A stretch of 64,000 nt of DNA from Selaginella moellendorffii (Eukaryota; Streptophyta; Lycopodiopsida; Selaginellales; Selaginellaceae), in NCBI RefSeq assembly GCF_000143415.4, contig NW_003314269.1, forward strand, positions 2,010,118-2,074,117, given 5' to 3'. Positions 11,107 to 22,134 of the stretch are shown here, one piece after another. Made by a program: the position numbers and the translations under genes. The first letter of the stretch is position 1; each line of letters begins with the position of its first letter. Below the pieces are notes generated by a model that was given only the letters and a program-made list of their open reading frames with translations, was not told where the DNA came from and ran no database searches.

Positions 11107-11478
11107 ATGTCCACCTCGTATGCGGACCTCCGCAAGATGAACAAGGCAGTCAAGTTTGCGCTGCCGAGGATCTACGGCGTGGGCAGGAGGAAAGCCGCGG
11201 AGATCTGCGCGGTGTTTGGCATCGGTGACGATGTCAAGATGAACAGCGTCCCGGACGAGCTCTTCAACCGGATGATGAACTACATCCACGAGAACCACTT
11301 GGTGGAGAAGGAGCTGGCGCTGTCCGTCCAGATGGATATCAAGCGGCTCATTAGCATCGGCTCGTACCGCGGCTACCGCCACACGGTGGGCTTGCCGCTC
11401 CGGGGCCAGCGCACGCACACAAACGCCATGTCCGCGCGGATCACCGAGCTCGAGAAGCTCAAGAAGATCTTGAGATGA
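11107..11478 (+). CDS. RPS13: Bacterial-type ribosomal protein S13 (uS13), probably mitochondrial
   Basis: A 123-residue uS13 protein of the small ribosomal subunit head, contacting 16S-type rRNA and tRNA. The family is clear from PRIYGVGRRKAAEIC (helix-two-turn-helix), the DIKRLISIGSYRGYRH block and GLPLRGQRTHTNA. Length is similar to bacterial and plant mitochondrial S13. It is intronless across the coding region and has no obvious targeting presequence. However, a splice-acceptor-like CTTCCAG at about 11083-11089 precedes an in-frame open stretch up to the ATG, so an upstream exon could add one. A nuclear-encoded organellar protein is the likely reading; which organelle cannot be decided from this sequence. 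Confidence 0.9.
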   Translation: MSTSYADLRKMNKAVKFALPRIYGVGRRKAAEICAVFGIGDDVKMNSVPDELFNRMMNYIHENHLVEKELALSVQMDIKRLISIGSYRGYRHTVGLPLRGQRTHTNAMSARITELEKLKKILR

Positions 11479-11533
11479 AACGAAAGTTTTTTTTTTTCAT
11501 CAGCTCAAAGAGTTCACGTTGACACAACTTCTT

Positions 11534-12006
11534 CTAAACGAACAAGGACACTAGTAGTATCCATGTCGTGCTAGCGACAACCATGGTTTGCGAAGAGCTA
11601 CTTTTTGGTGGTGGAGCTCCATTCAGCAACTCTGGAGAAATAGAAAGCAATGCATAAGATTCCTGGGTGATTTTTACGATCGATCCATACCTGGGCATTT
11701 GGAAGCATTGGCATCCACACTGCAAATCACCGGTAGAGCGAGCAAAGTGGTGATGTTGAGGCCCGAGACGTAGGAAGAGCCTCCATCGCTGATGAGCTCG
11801 CACAGGCAAACCGGGTCGCCAGCTCGGATAGTCTTGAGCGCGCCGCAACAGTCCGAGGTGGGACTGCTGGCCTTACCCGTGACGTAAGGCAAGCACGACT
11901 GGAGAGTGAGGAGCTTGCTCTTGCACGGCTCTTGGATCTCCGCCTCTATCAACCATACTGCTCCAAGCAAGACGAGAAAGATCAGAAGAGAGCGAACAGG
12001 GAGCAT
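11534..12006 (-). CDS. GPI-anchored non-specific lipid-transfer protein (LTPG-like)
   Basis: Secreted eight-cysteine lipid-binding protein thought to move lipids at the plasma membrane/cell wall. Two exons (minus strand): 12006-11691 and 11631-11534; 137 residues. A signal peptide (SLLIFLVLLGAVWLIEA) is followed by the cysteine pattern C, C, CC, CLC, C, C. The second exon supplies a Ser/Pro linker and a hydrophobic tail ending TTWILLVSLFV, typical of GPI attachment. The start is the ATG right before the hydrophobic signal; an upstream in-frame ATG at 12060 would precede it with 18 residues. Confidence 0.88.
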
Positions 12007-12357
12007 AGCTACAAGTGAAGAACGGCAACGTACGAGGTGTTTCACAGCCTGGTTGAACATATAAAAGTTTGATGCTCCGGATTCTGGAAGGCTTTTCGTG
12101 ATCGAGCACGGGAGCCTTGTCAGTGAAAGAAAAGCAAAAGCAAGCTAACCATATAAAAGACGAGAACCAAAAGGAACTTGACGAAATGGTTCAAGAAACA
12201 TCCAATACCCTGAGATGAAAACACAATGTTCGGAAAACAATAAAGGAAAAACTTTATATTTTATACCTGCCGGAAGTTATGGTCGACTTTGGTCCTGTGA
12301 TCTAAAACTTTAGAAGAGAAGAAATAAAAGTAAACGAAGAAGTACCTGTGTGTGGAG

Positions 12358-15022
12358 TCAAGCAACCGAGTGCTGCCTCGAGTGCTTTTTGTGGTGGTGT
12401 TGCTGGTGACGCTGGTGCCGTTGCTTCATCAGCTCGCCATCGTCCCAGCTGGACTTCTTTTGCTGCTTCATCACCGCCGGAGAGTTCGAGTTTTTGGTGG
12501 CGGTGCTGTTCTCTTGTGTGTCCAGAGGAGGAATGGGAATGCAGCCGGTCGGCGTCGACGGTGGCGCTGGAGCTCCGCCTGATACGCAGTACGGCAGCTC
12601 GGTGAAGCTGCTGGCCGGAAAGCTCCTACTGGCAGCTTGGCAAATTCCCATCTTTTGGAACACTCGTGCGACTCTGGCAACTCCCTTGCTACTGCCACCG
12701 CCGCCACCTCTGGGGCCTCTGAGCCTCTGGAAGAACTTCCTCTTCCAGTTCTTGCTGCTGCTGCTACTGCTGCTCTTTTGCGATCGCTGTGAACTACTCG
12801 CGCTGCTGCTCCTACAGCTGCTTGCGTTGTCCTGGACCTGGTGTTGATCGTTGCGGGTGTTTTTCACCACCTCTTTGTCGTTGCAAGCGAATAAGTCACT
12901 CAGCCTAGTTGCCGACGACTCGCGCAAGCTCTTCCTCATCTGAGCCATCGCTTCTTCCAGGCCCTGCAGCCTCGTGTTGGTCTCTAAGAGGCCTTCGATG
13001 ACAACCTTTTCGGAAAAATGGTTAAGTCGCATTTGCTGCTGCTGCTGCTGGATTGGAGAGGGGCTGCGGTGTAATCCTCCCCCTGGTCGCAGGTGACTGT
13101 TGATAGCATTGCGGGTCTGGAGCTGCTGCATAAACATAGCTTGGATTATCGTCCGGAGTGGCATCAGCTCGTTCTGGACGGCCTGAATGCACGATTCCTG
13201 TGACAGCTTCAGGCAGTTTAGAGCTCGGCAGACTGCTGCTCGTTCATGCTGGGACGCATCAACGTGTGCCTGTAAACGAAAACCCCATGAAACAACGAAG
13301 TCGACCAAGAAAACACGAGCATACCTTTAAGAACGTATGAATAGCCTTGTAAAGTTGATCGTGGTTGGCGCGAGCATAGGCAGGGACAACTTCCACCAGC
13401 TCGGAGAACTTCTGAGGAGAGATCTTCCCGTCGCATGCAATCTCCGAGAGATACTGGTCCCAAACCTGTGCGACCGAGCTCACCGTTTGCTGCTGCTGGA
13501 TAGCATTCGGAGAACCGCTCGAGCCGCGGCAGAGAAGCTGGTGCTCGCTGTTGGCGCTCAGAATGTTACGCTGCTGCTGAGTGAGAAACCGAGCTACGAT
13601 CGCCTTCATGCTGTCCAGCTCCAAGTTCCTCTCACAGTTCTCTTTCGTGGGCGACTTGAACGGCAGTAGAAAGTCGTCGAGTGTAGCATTCTCCAGCTGC
13701 AGGGAGATCCTCGTTTCGATCTGAGACTTGCATTCGGAGCTCGCATCCATCGCAAAGGCATACCGGAGGAGCAGAAAGAGGAAGCTGACCGGAAGTGCTG
13801 TCCGCTCGTAAGGAAGTATCCCAGCCAAGGCTTCCAAAAGTCCCAGCTTCTCTAAGGCCGTAGTACTCCCAGCCGGCGAGCTCGTGTGAGTTACTCTCGG
13901 CTTGCAGCTAAGTTGGAGATCCGGAGATACGTTCACCCTCGACTCTTCCTCGTGATCCTGCTCGCAGGACGAAGAATACGAGCACGTCCTCGAGCTCGCC
14001 AGTTCCATGCCATCGTCGTTGGAAACTATCCTCTCCAGCGCAAAATCCAAGCACCGTTCAGCACAATCCGGATCAGCTGCCACACCATCGAGCGAGGACG
14101 TAAGCGATGAAACCGTCGAAGGCGACTTGGTGAGAGTTAGCGGCTGGTCATTCTTGTCGTCGTTCTCGCCGCTGGTGTTACTGCTGCTGCTAAAGAGCCA
14201 CATCTCCGTCCACTTGACAATGAGCTCGCCAACGAACCTCTCGCAGACTCCTTTGCTTCTCAAGCATCTCACCATCCTCCCGAAGAAAACAGGTGGCATT
14301 CGCACTATATCCTCCAGCCACCAAGTCCTATCATCGTCGCCACCATCACTGGTGTTGCTGCTGCCGATGGTGGTGACGATCAACGTCGCAAGAGCCTCTA
14401 AGCACTTTCCGACGATTCCCAGTTCCTCGGCCAGCGGAAGCAACGCGTTGTAGCAGTCGGCGAGGACGAGCAGCGTGTGAGGCCAGCTTCGCAGCACGAC
14501 GCGGACGAGGTAGGAGTCGGCTTTGCTGCTCAAGTTTGACGTGCTGCGCCGCTCGTCCATGCCAAGGAACTCGGCGGCACACCGCAGCGCAGCGACGTTC
14601 CAGGGCCTCATCACCGGCACTCGCGAGTCGAAGCAGAAGCTCACCACCGCATCCAGCGCCGCGGCGCCGCCTGGGAAGCCCGGCGGTAGCAAATGCTCGT
14701 CTTGGTCGATCGTGTCTAGCACGCGCTCGAAGTAAGAGCTCCGGCGGACGAGCAAGCACTGCATGGCAACGTGAGGAAAAACAAAATCAGTACTTCAACA
14801 AGGGATGGCCACGAAAGGAAGATGAAAAGCGAAGCTTTCATACCTTGTGGATCCGCCATCTATAGTTTGCAATCCCGATGGTCACACTCGAGTCCTTTCT
14901 ATTGCACCTAAGAAGAGCTAGGAAAAAAATAAACCATTTGAAGCTTACCATGGACAATGCCCGACGAGCAACGCTGGGCTGGGATGAGACATTGCCGGCT
15001 TCTCCTCGTCGTTGTCACGCAT
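12358..15022 (-). CDS. NPH3/RPT2-like BTB-NPH3 domain protein
   Basis: Plant-specific family of CUL3 adaptor-like proteins linked to phototropin and auxin-transport signalling at the plasma membrane. Four exons on the minus strand: 15022-14949, 14907-14844, 14758-13325 and 13269-12358; 827 residues with consistent phases. The N-terminal BTB is shown by DSSVTIG...YRWRIHK|CLLVRRSSYFERVLD and FPGGAAALDAVVSFCFDS. The NPH3 domain follows (WWLEDIVRMPPVFFGRMVRCLRSKG; ILPYERTALPVSFLFLLLRYA; later YKAIHTFLK|AHVDASQHERAAVCRALNC). The C-terminal third is Ser/Gln/His-rich and low complexity. A CPWC motif in the short BTB N terminus is unusual. The first two exons are only 74 and 64 nt. The gene diverges from the nuclease gene, sharing about 390 bp. 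The specific pathway cannot be assigned. Confidence 0.9.
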
Positions 15023-15413
15023 TGCAAAGCTTTGCTAGAAAACTAAAAGAAAGGAATTTAGCTGCGAGCGTAGAGAGCAGGCAACACTACCTGGAAAATG
15101 GAACCCGGTTGTTGCTATCCTTGCAAATCAATCCCCACAATCATGGCACGAATCAAGGAACTCGTTTGGTGAAAATCCATCCAAAACTTCGCTCGCTGCC
15201 ATGCGGCCCATGCCTTCCTTCTTTTTCTTCTTCTTTGCATTCGATTTCCCTTGTGATCCCGGGCAAATGCACCAAGCGCCGTCGAGATCGCAGCCATACC
15301 GGGCAAATGCCGCAAGCGCCGTCAAGATCGCCGCCATTCCACCACCAGCGCCACAGATCTAGAGCCTGGAACTCATAAACCCTAGCTCTCAAAGCTCATA
15401 TTACCGCCAAATT
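15023..15413. promoter_or_regulatory. Shared divergent promoter, NPH3-like / CAN nuclease
   Basis: The start codons of the two divergent genes are about 390 bp apart. The region holds a two-copy 40-bp tandem repeat (15260-15339, each beginning CGGGCAAATGC) and an AAACCCTAG telo-box at 15377-15385, close to the nuclease start. No TATA box is evident. Confidence 0.5.
15260..15339. repeat. Two-copy 40-bp tandem repeat
   Basis: Two copies of a unit starting CGGGCAAATGC and containing CAAGCGCCGTC and AGATCGC are placed exactly 40 bp apart, with a few substitutions between them. They lie in the divergent promoter region. Confidence 0.85.
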
Positions 15414-16958
15414 ATGGGCAATGCGTTGAGGCAGCTTAGCGCTTGCCTGTGCGATGCGATCAAGCAGCAAGCTCACGAGGCTGCCGCTGGCTACGGGGGC
15501 GGCGATCACCACGCCGGCTATGGCGCGTCGAGCGAGGCGGGATTCGCCGCATTTGCGCGCGACATTCTCCATTTCGACGCCACGGGCGAGGTATGGATCG
15601 AAATCTTGTCGCCAGAGCGAGATCTATCGCTCCTAGGCTGTGGAATTCGTGATATTTTGCTGTTTCACAGGTCCCTGAAGGCCTAGCTAGCTTCGTCCAG
15701 GCGACAAGGGCGACTCAAGTCATCTGGTACGCGTTTTGAGAAGAAAATTCGCGTTTAAAGCTTAGAGGAATTCGCTCTCGCTCCCAGGTACAAGAAATTG
15801 TTGTCTGCGTGGAAGGGTTCGCAGCCTCCTCCAAGAAATGCGGCCGAGGCTACCCAGTTGATCACGCAAAGCTTGCAAACACGACGCAAGAGTGATCTCC
15901 AAGTAAGTCAATGCTCTCTGTTTAAAAACCATACTTACGTGTATCTTGTGTGGACACTTTTGGTGAAGGGACTTTTGCGATTTTATGGCTTGTCTCATCC
16001 CGTTGTTGGGCCAACTCCGTCCAACCCTTCCATCCAGGCTCTGTATCCCACTTGGCCCAAAGGCGTACAATACGAATTCACTACTTTGCCAGTAAGTTTT
16101 TTAATATGAGTTCGCTTTCCTTGTTCGTTTCTCGAGCATTCGATCTTTTGTTTGCTCTCGTCCCAGGTGGAAGGTCACAGTGTAGCAGACGGTGACACCA
16201 TCACCGTCTTTGTGGACGTGAGCAAAGATGACCGGGAAGAAAGAGCTGTGCCACGCTCGGTGTTTAACGCTGTAGAAAAGCGACGCCGAGCGAGAGAAAA
16301 TAGGGACTACAAGAAGGCAGATATGTTGCAGCAGCAGATTTTCGATGCAGGCTACAAGTTTGATTTCTTACTCTCAGGCAGAATTCGCTGATTGCTTTGG
16401 ACGAGTCCTAATCTCTTCGTTGCAGGGTGTTCGATGGCCGCGGGAGCGAAGTTCTTACTCACAAGTATCGCATTCGCTTGAGGTAAGCCATCGTATCATT
16501 CTCGTGAAATCTTTTCTTTTTTTTCAATACAGGGGCGTGGACGCGCCTGAAAGCAGCATGCCTCACGGACCGGAATCCAAAGCAATGCTGATTAAACTAG
16601 TCGAAGGCCAGCAGCTACGAGTATACGTCTATACAGCTGACCAATACGGTCGTTTAGTAGCAGACGTGCACACTAGCCACGGATTTCTTCAGGTATTTTA
16701 TTGATCGCTTTCGACCCAAGGTTTTTATGTTTGTTTCTCCAATCACAGGAACAGCTGCTAAAGAGAGGCTGCGTCTGGCACTACTCTCAGTACGATCACC
16801 GGCCAGAGCTCTCAGAGGTACGATACGATAAAATTCGCAGGCTTAAATCGAGCTATAAACTTTTTCAGTGGGAGCAAGAGGCAAGACGAGCACGCGTTGG
16901 ACTGTGGCATTTTCCAAATCCTGTAAAGCCCTGGGAATACAGGAAAAACGCAAGATAG
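15414..16958 (+). CDS. CAN-type staphylococcal-like nuclease (Ca2+-dependent)
   Basis: Plant staphylococcal-nuclease-fold DNase/RNase, known in Arabidopsis as CAN1/CAN2 and attached to the plasma membrane. Nine exons: 15414-15590, 15671-15726, 15788-15902, 15969-16091, 16167-16357, 16426-16482, 16533-16692, 16749-16817, 16869-16958; 345 residues. The N terminus MGNALRQLSAC has Gly2 for myristoylation and a nearby Cys for acylation, as in CAN proteins. The nuclease domain shows YRIRLRGVDAPESS (active-site Arg, Asp and Glu) and DQYGR (second catalytic Arg). It ends with LWHFPNPVKPWEYRK. Family blocks such as GLLRFYGL and PRSVFNAVEKRRRAREN support the exon choices. Confidence 0.92.
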
Positions 16959-18433
16959 AAGGATCTCATCTCTACTGCTTTGACAAGCATTAACATAACG
17001 TAAGCATGAAACATTTCCTTGCGATGATCTATCTAAAAATCTATTGATGTTTCCTTTCCAGTTACTGAAGATCGGTCGTCGTATCACCCAACACACGTTT
17101 ATTTGTGATCCAGGTCAAAGGCTGGACGAAAAAAATCCATCTTTTTCAATCAAACGATTCACGGCCGTGAAGTTTCCAGCATATTTCCAGGACCATTCCT
17201 GACCGAAAAAAATACAACTCCAGCGGCGTAAGCGTTTGACAAAGGAGAAACGTCCTTGGGACAAATTCCAATCTTCCAAGTATTAAGACTTGGAATACTT
17301 GAATTGGAAGATTGGAAGATTTTTCCTAGCCATGGATCGATCCACCCGAGCAAAGCAAAGCGCGAGTTCTTTGTGCTTGACTGGCACGCCCATTGTGCGC
17401 CACAAACCTAGATTTTGGAGCATGGCCCAGCGTGGCTCCATCACACTCGGATCATATCCCACCGGATTTTGCTAGCGAAATATCCACATTTCTATCCGCC
17501 GTACACGACAGGGGAGCCTAGGGCTAGTTACAATGCACCCCGCGCATGGGACCCATACATGGCCATCCGCGCATAATGCATGACCCGGTGGCCCATCCAC
17601 GTCATCATTGCGATCCGTCCGTACTCCCACTCAGATAAGCCGCCCATGGGGACACTGAATGTACCCATCCATGCCATGGCAAGCATGGCATTTGGCATCC
17701 GGCGCGGTGACGTCATCGCAATGACGTCAATGGGGCGCATATTCGCCGGCGGGCTGGAAGCGTCTGCGCAGCTTCGCCACAGTGACACGTCCCTTAGAAA
17801 GCTCTGAGAAACGTGGGCTTTAGGAATATGTGAAGAGGCGACAAAGGGGCCATCGGCCATGGGGCCCAAGCGCAATGTTGGTGTGTTAGTGGTTTTGGTA
17901 CGGTGGTGGCCAACTGGGGGCCACATTTCAGAATCACGTGTCAAATGCTCATTGTCGGTACCGGTGTTGCACAAACCCCTGCTCAATTATTGAATACCGG
18001 GATATTCACTGGGCATATTCGCCCATGGGCATGGCATGGGGCACATGGCCACCGCATTCAACAGAAACAACAAAAGGGGGAAAAGAGAGAGAGCCCGGCC
18101 ACGCCATTTGTTTTTATAATTTACAGGGCGCAAGAGGCGGGCTCGCGATTCCCTTCTTTCTCTTTCCCTTCTTTCTCTAGTCTCCTCCTGGGCGGAGAGC
18201 GCTAGGGTTTTGTGTCGCGCATCGGCGAGGTGGGATTTCCATTGGCGCGTTGCGATTTCTTGGACGTGGCGATGCGCCGCCGGCCGCTGTCGCGATTCTC
18301 GGCTGGGGCTGGGTAAATCAGAGCGCAGATCGGCGAGGTTTTCGTGGATCTTGGCAAGGCCCTGGAGGAGCGATGAGGTAGCGTAGCGTGTGATCAATCC
18401 TAGAGGAAGCGACTGGATTTGTGCAAGGCGGCT
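16959..18433 (+). promoter_or_regulatory. Intergenic region and promoter/5'UTR of the ASG1-like gene
   Basis: No gene is seen in this 1.5 kb. Motifs: an imperfect hairpin around 17266-17315; two TGACGTCA palindromes at 17708-17715 and 17722-17729 (bZIP/CRE-type); a CACGTG G-box near 17935-17940; a TATA-like TTTTTATAAT at 18111-18120; and CTAGGGTTT (telo-box, reverse) at 18202-18210. A pyrimidine-rich CT leader begins around 18150, consistent with transcription starting there. Confidence 0.5.
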
Positions 18434-20520
18434 ATGGTGCAGCGGCTTGTGGACGGCGGTGGGGAGCCGGAGACAGGGAATTGCAGCAGCCTCAGCTGGC
18501 AAGGGCTGCATTTCGGGCAGAGGAGCTCAGATCGAGGCGCCTTGGGCAAAATTGGGGACATGCTCTTGCAATTGAAAAGTGGGGGCGAGTTCAAGGTGCC
18601 CGTAGGAGTTAGTTTCCAGCAGAAGAGGTGTGACAACGATGAGGATTTGGAGCTCGCTCCCGGGCCCAAGCGCCACAAGCTCTCAGACCTTCCATTCAAG
18701 GTTAGTTCCTTTCTCTCTTTTTTTTTTCATTCTTTTTTACTCTAGTGGAAGTGGTCATTCTCGTTTTTTTTGTGCTGTGTCTACAGACCAAAACATGGGC
18801 TACCACTGTGTCCGGCGAAAGTTCTTTTGAAGGTCGGCTGAGGACGAGAGTGCCTTTCACTGTGTCGGCTCACTCGTATCACCCCTTGGACGAACCGAGT
18901 CCGCTGGGTTTGACGCTCAAGAAGACCCCATCTTTTCTTGATCTCGTTTCCATGACAATTAGTCAAGGTTGCGGGAGCAGCGACTCGCTGCTGAACGATG
19001 GGTCGTCTCAAGGAATAGCCAATCGATCGGGTATTCCAAATGCCAACCAGTCCCAAGGCAAACTCAAGGCGTCCAACTTTCCTGCTTCCACACTGAAGAT
19101 CGGCTCTTGGGAGGTCGGTGATAGCTCTCGACTTGCTTGTTGGAAGCTTACGATCTTTTCTGCTTTCTCTCAGCGAGTTTCTCGATACGAGGGTGATGTG
19201 GTCGCCAAATGCTACTACGCGAAACGTAAACTTGTCTGGGAAGTCCTGGAAACCGGCCTCAAAAGCAAAATTGAGCTTCAATGGTCTGATATATCAGCGA
19301 TCCGAGCCAGCTACGGAGATGGCCAACTTGGAATCTTAGAAGTCGAGGTACGCCATCGCGACGTTCCACTAGAAACTAATTCTATGTTCCAACAGGTATC
19401 GCGGCCGCCTTTGTTCTTCAAGGAGACCAACCCGCAACCGCGCAAGCACACCTTGTGGGAGGCCACCTCCGATTTCACGGGAGGCGAAGCGACAATATGC
19501 AAGTTAGTATCAATCACTCTCGCTTACAAATGACGCAAAATCTCATCACCACCTTTTCTTTCTCTCCAGGCGACATGTCTTGCAGTTTCCGGAAGGTGTC
19601 CTCAACAAGCACTACGAGAAGCTCCTACAGTGCGACGCCCGCTTGAAGGCCCTGGCCGGCCCCGCGCCGAACGATGAGCTGCATCAGGAGGTAACCCGTG
19701 ATTCCAAGTCTAAGCAAGTGGAGAGTGAGCAGCCGTTGATGTGTCCCAGAGTGAAGCTAGAACTGCCGCTAGAAAGCCGCTGCTCTCCAAGCTCAGGTAA
19801 GGCAGTAGCGAGCAGTCCAGTGGCGTGGGTCTGAGACAAAACTCCTTCGTTTTTCTTCTCCCAGTGATGGAATCGAGGGGTAGCGATGACAGTGATACAG
19901 AGGAGTGCCCGCTTCGTAGTGTCGACTCACAGGCTTTGGTGGCAGCGACCCCGAGTGACAAGATCGACGAGGAGGAGGACGACGACGACGACACTCTCGA
20001 GCAGAAGCCGCGGGTGCTGGTTCTCACCGACAAGGAGGTGCTCAACGAGATCGCCCAGATCTTACTCGGGGAGACCAGCGCCGCCAAGCCGTCCCCGGAG
20101 CGCGGCATGTTTAGAGTGAGCTCCATGTCCGGGTTCGTGGAGGATGGCTGGGTGCCGGCGACTTACTCGGTCTCGGACTGGAGCTCGGCCGATCCGGCCC
20201 ACGGCAGCGAAGGCTACGGCTCCGACGAGAAGAGCTTCGTCGCGTACAACAGTGAGAGCGGCGGCAGGAACAGCGGCGTTCTGTTCGAGCTGGACGAGAA
20301 GCCATCGCTCAAGATGGATGAAAGCCTTGGCAGCGGCAGCAGCGGTGATTTTGGCAGCGGCAGCGGTGGTTTGCACGAATCGGTGAAGCAGTGCTTCACG
20401 CGGCATGGATCATCCGGCGATCTTCTGGTAAATCTGCCCAGGATCGCGTCGCTGCCTCAGCTGTTCGAGAATGGCGTGGCTCGTCGCGACTCCCATCTGT
20501 CGTTCCTGGAGCTCTTGTGA
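18434..20520 (+). CDS. ASG1-like plant protein (At2g24100 family), function unknown
   Basis: This resembles the plant family named after Arabidopsis ALTERED SEED GERMINATION 1; its molecular role is not known. Six exons: 18434-18700, 18787-19113, 19174-19347, 19396-19502, 19570-19796, 19865-20520; 585 residues. Conserved blocks: LGLTLKKTPSFLDLV; KASNFPASTLKIGSWE|RVSRYEGDVVAKCYYAKRK; LVWEVLETGLKSKIELQWSD; PLFFKETNPQPRKHTLW; TSDFTGGEATICKRHVLQFPEG. The C-terminal half is acidic and Ser/Gly-rich (a DEEEDDDDD run) and ends LSFLELL. The N terminus contains a basic GPKRHK stretch that could be nuclear targeting. Upstream lie paired bZIP-type motifs. Confidence 0.82.
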
Positions 20521-20877
20521 CGAAGATGCACACACGGGGCGCCCCCTTTTTAAATTTGAATCGAAAGAATTTTAAAAAACATGCCGCGTGGACATTCCTC
20601 CCGCCAAAACGGATATGCCCGTGGCGGATATTCCCGCAACGTACACCCCGAGGGGGATATTCGCTGAATTGCGAGTACGGGCAGAATATTCTAACCTAGG
20701 GCCGGGGGAAATGGCGAAGCGGGCGCTCTGTGCTGGTAAGCTCGGTGCTCCAATGCGGCCTTGCATTGTCTAGTCCCAGGCCGGGAGGGCTAGATCTAGG
20801 TCTTGGCAGCTCGGATCTATGCGCGGGGCGGCTAGGAAGCTCGGATTTTGGCAGTGATAATCTGCGCTGGTCGATCC
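20521..20877 (+). promoter_or_regulatory. Short intergenic region with GGATATTC repeats
   Basis: Between the ASG1-like stop and the OTU start lie 357 bp. They hold several copies of a GGATAT(T/G)C-type motif (about 20611, 20627, 20656) and AGAATATTCT near 20683, interspersed with GC-rich CCCG. The spacing is irregular. This is probably the OTU promoter; the factor is unknown. Confidence 0.4.
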
Positions 20878-22134
20878 ATGGGAAGGCCCGTTGGTGTGGA
20901 AGGGGGACTGGTAGCTCAGCAATGCCGTAGCGCCGCCGCCGCTGCCGCCGTCGTTGCGCCGTCGCGTTGTTCCGTGGAGGCGGCGGCGGCGTCGTGGAAG
21001 TGGGAAAGCGGCAGCGATTCTTGCGATTCCGGTGGAGGAAATCCGCCGTGTTCTTCTTGTTCTTGGGACAGCGTGGGGGGGCTGGACGCTCAGCAGCTGG
21101 GAGTTCTCCAAAAGGTTGCGAGCCGGGGAGTTTTCTGGCAGCACCCGAGCTTGCCAGTCGCCAAGGTGTATGGCTTGCAGTATGGAGGGGACGTGGAGGC
21201 GGATGGGAACTGCCTTTTCACGGCGGTCCAGCGAGCAATGCAGCTCAAGGAGGCGCCGGTGGAGATCCGGCTCGCGACTGTGCGCAGGTTTGTGGACGAC
21301 TACGAGGCCGCGGATGCGGAGGAGAAGGAGAGATTGGACAGGATCATCAAGAATCTCTACTCCCCGGACATGTCCACGGGCTGGGGCGTTCACGTCGTGC
21401 AGGAGGTGAAACTCCTGGCGAAGAAAACCGACAGGGAGGCCCTGGAGACCGAGATCGAGGAGATGATCCAAGTTGGCATGTCAAGGTGAGGTTTTTATTT
21501 CTTTTCCCGATCGTTTCTTCTGTGAAAAACTACCTTTTTCTTGTTCTTTGCAGGGAGTCAGCGATAGAATCAGTGTACAACGAGCATTGCCTACGTGTGT
21601 GCGACGCTTGCAGCTGGGCGAAGTATATGTCCATCTCCGGTCAGGCCACGGACGAGTATGACATTGTGACTTTGCTGTACACCGAGGAGGGGCTGCTCAG
21701 CGTGGAGATGAACGCCGAGGGGAAAGCTGCGGCCTTTGGAGATGACATCGCCATCCAAGCACTGGCGAGCGAGTTCCAGCGACAGTTGTTTGTGGTAAGA
21801 ACATCACACTTGTCATCCTTTGGTGGTATTAAAAGTTTTCTCTTTCTTACTTTAGGTGCAAGTTCATGGGAAAGATGGCAGCGCCGAGAACTCTGAAGGC
21901 TTGATTTTTTTTCTTCCGCACTCCCCGCGGCAAGAGATCAGTCATCCGCCCGTTTTCTTACTTATGAGGGGAACAGGTTCGTTTTTCTTGTTTCTTTTTT
22001 CCGTGTGTTTGCTTTGAATGGTCTGAGCGGGAAGTTTGACAGGTTGGTGTGGTGCTGGTGGCGATCACTACGAGCCAATCCTCGCTAAACTTCTTCCCGT
22101 CGTCTCCAAAGAGAAGGCAGCTTACATTTTGTGA
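20878..22134 (+). CDS. OTU-domain cysteine protease (deubiquitinase-like)
   Basis: Ovarian-tumour-type cysteine protease expected to cleave ubiquitin chains. Four exons: 20878-21485, 21554-21794, 21856-21976, 22043-22134; 353 residues. The catalytic Asp-Cys block is GDVEADGNCLFTAVQRAM and the catalytic His is in GGDHYEPIL near the C terminus. Between them are typical OTU elements (TGWGVHVVQEVKLLAKK-like region; WAKYMS; DEYDIVTLLYTEEG; GDDIAIQALASEFQRQLFV). The N-terminal 60 residues are Ala/Ser/Cys-rich and low complexity. No ubiquitin-binding or transmembrane segment is visible. The GC-rich first exon has long spurious frames, but only this one joins the later exons. Confidence 0.9.

Noticed and set aside
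12352..12847. Plus-strand Leu-rich frames opposite the NPH3-like gene
   Set aside because: Antisense of its CAG/Ser-rich C-terminal region; poly-Leu arises from reversed CAG and CTG runs.
17260..17320. Small hairpin as a possible microRNA precursor
   Set aside because: Arms are short (about 17 bp) and imperfect with a small loop; no star/mature logic can be shown without small-RNA data.
17528..17986. 152-codon antisense frame upstream of the ASG1-like gene
   Set aside because: His/Met/Thr-rich with no domain; composition of a GC-rich promoter, no splice or start context.
20967..21896. 309-codon open frame overlapping the OTU gene
   Set aside because: Runs in another frame through a GC-rich first exon and two introns; it has no domain, whereas the OTU frame carries Asp/Cys/His catalytic blocks.
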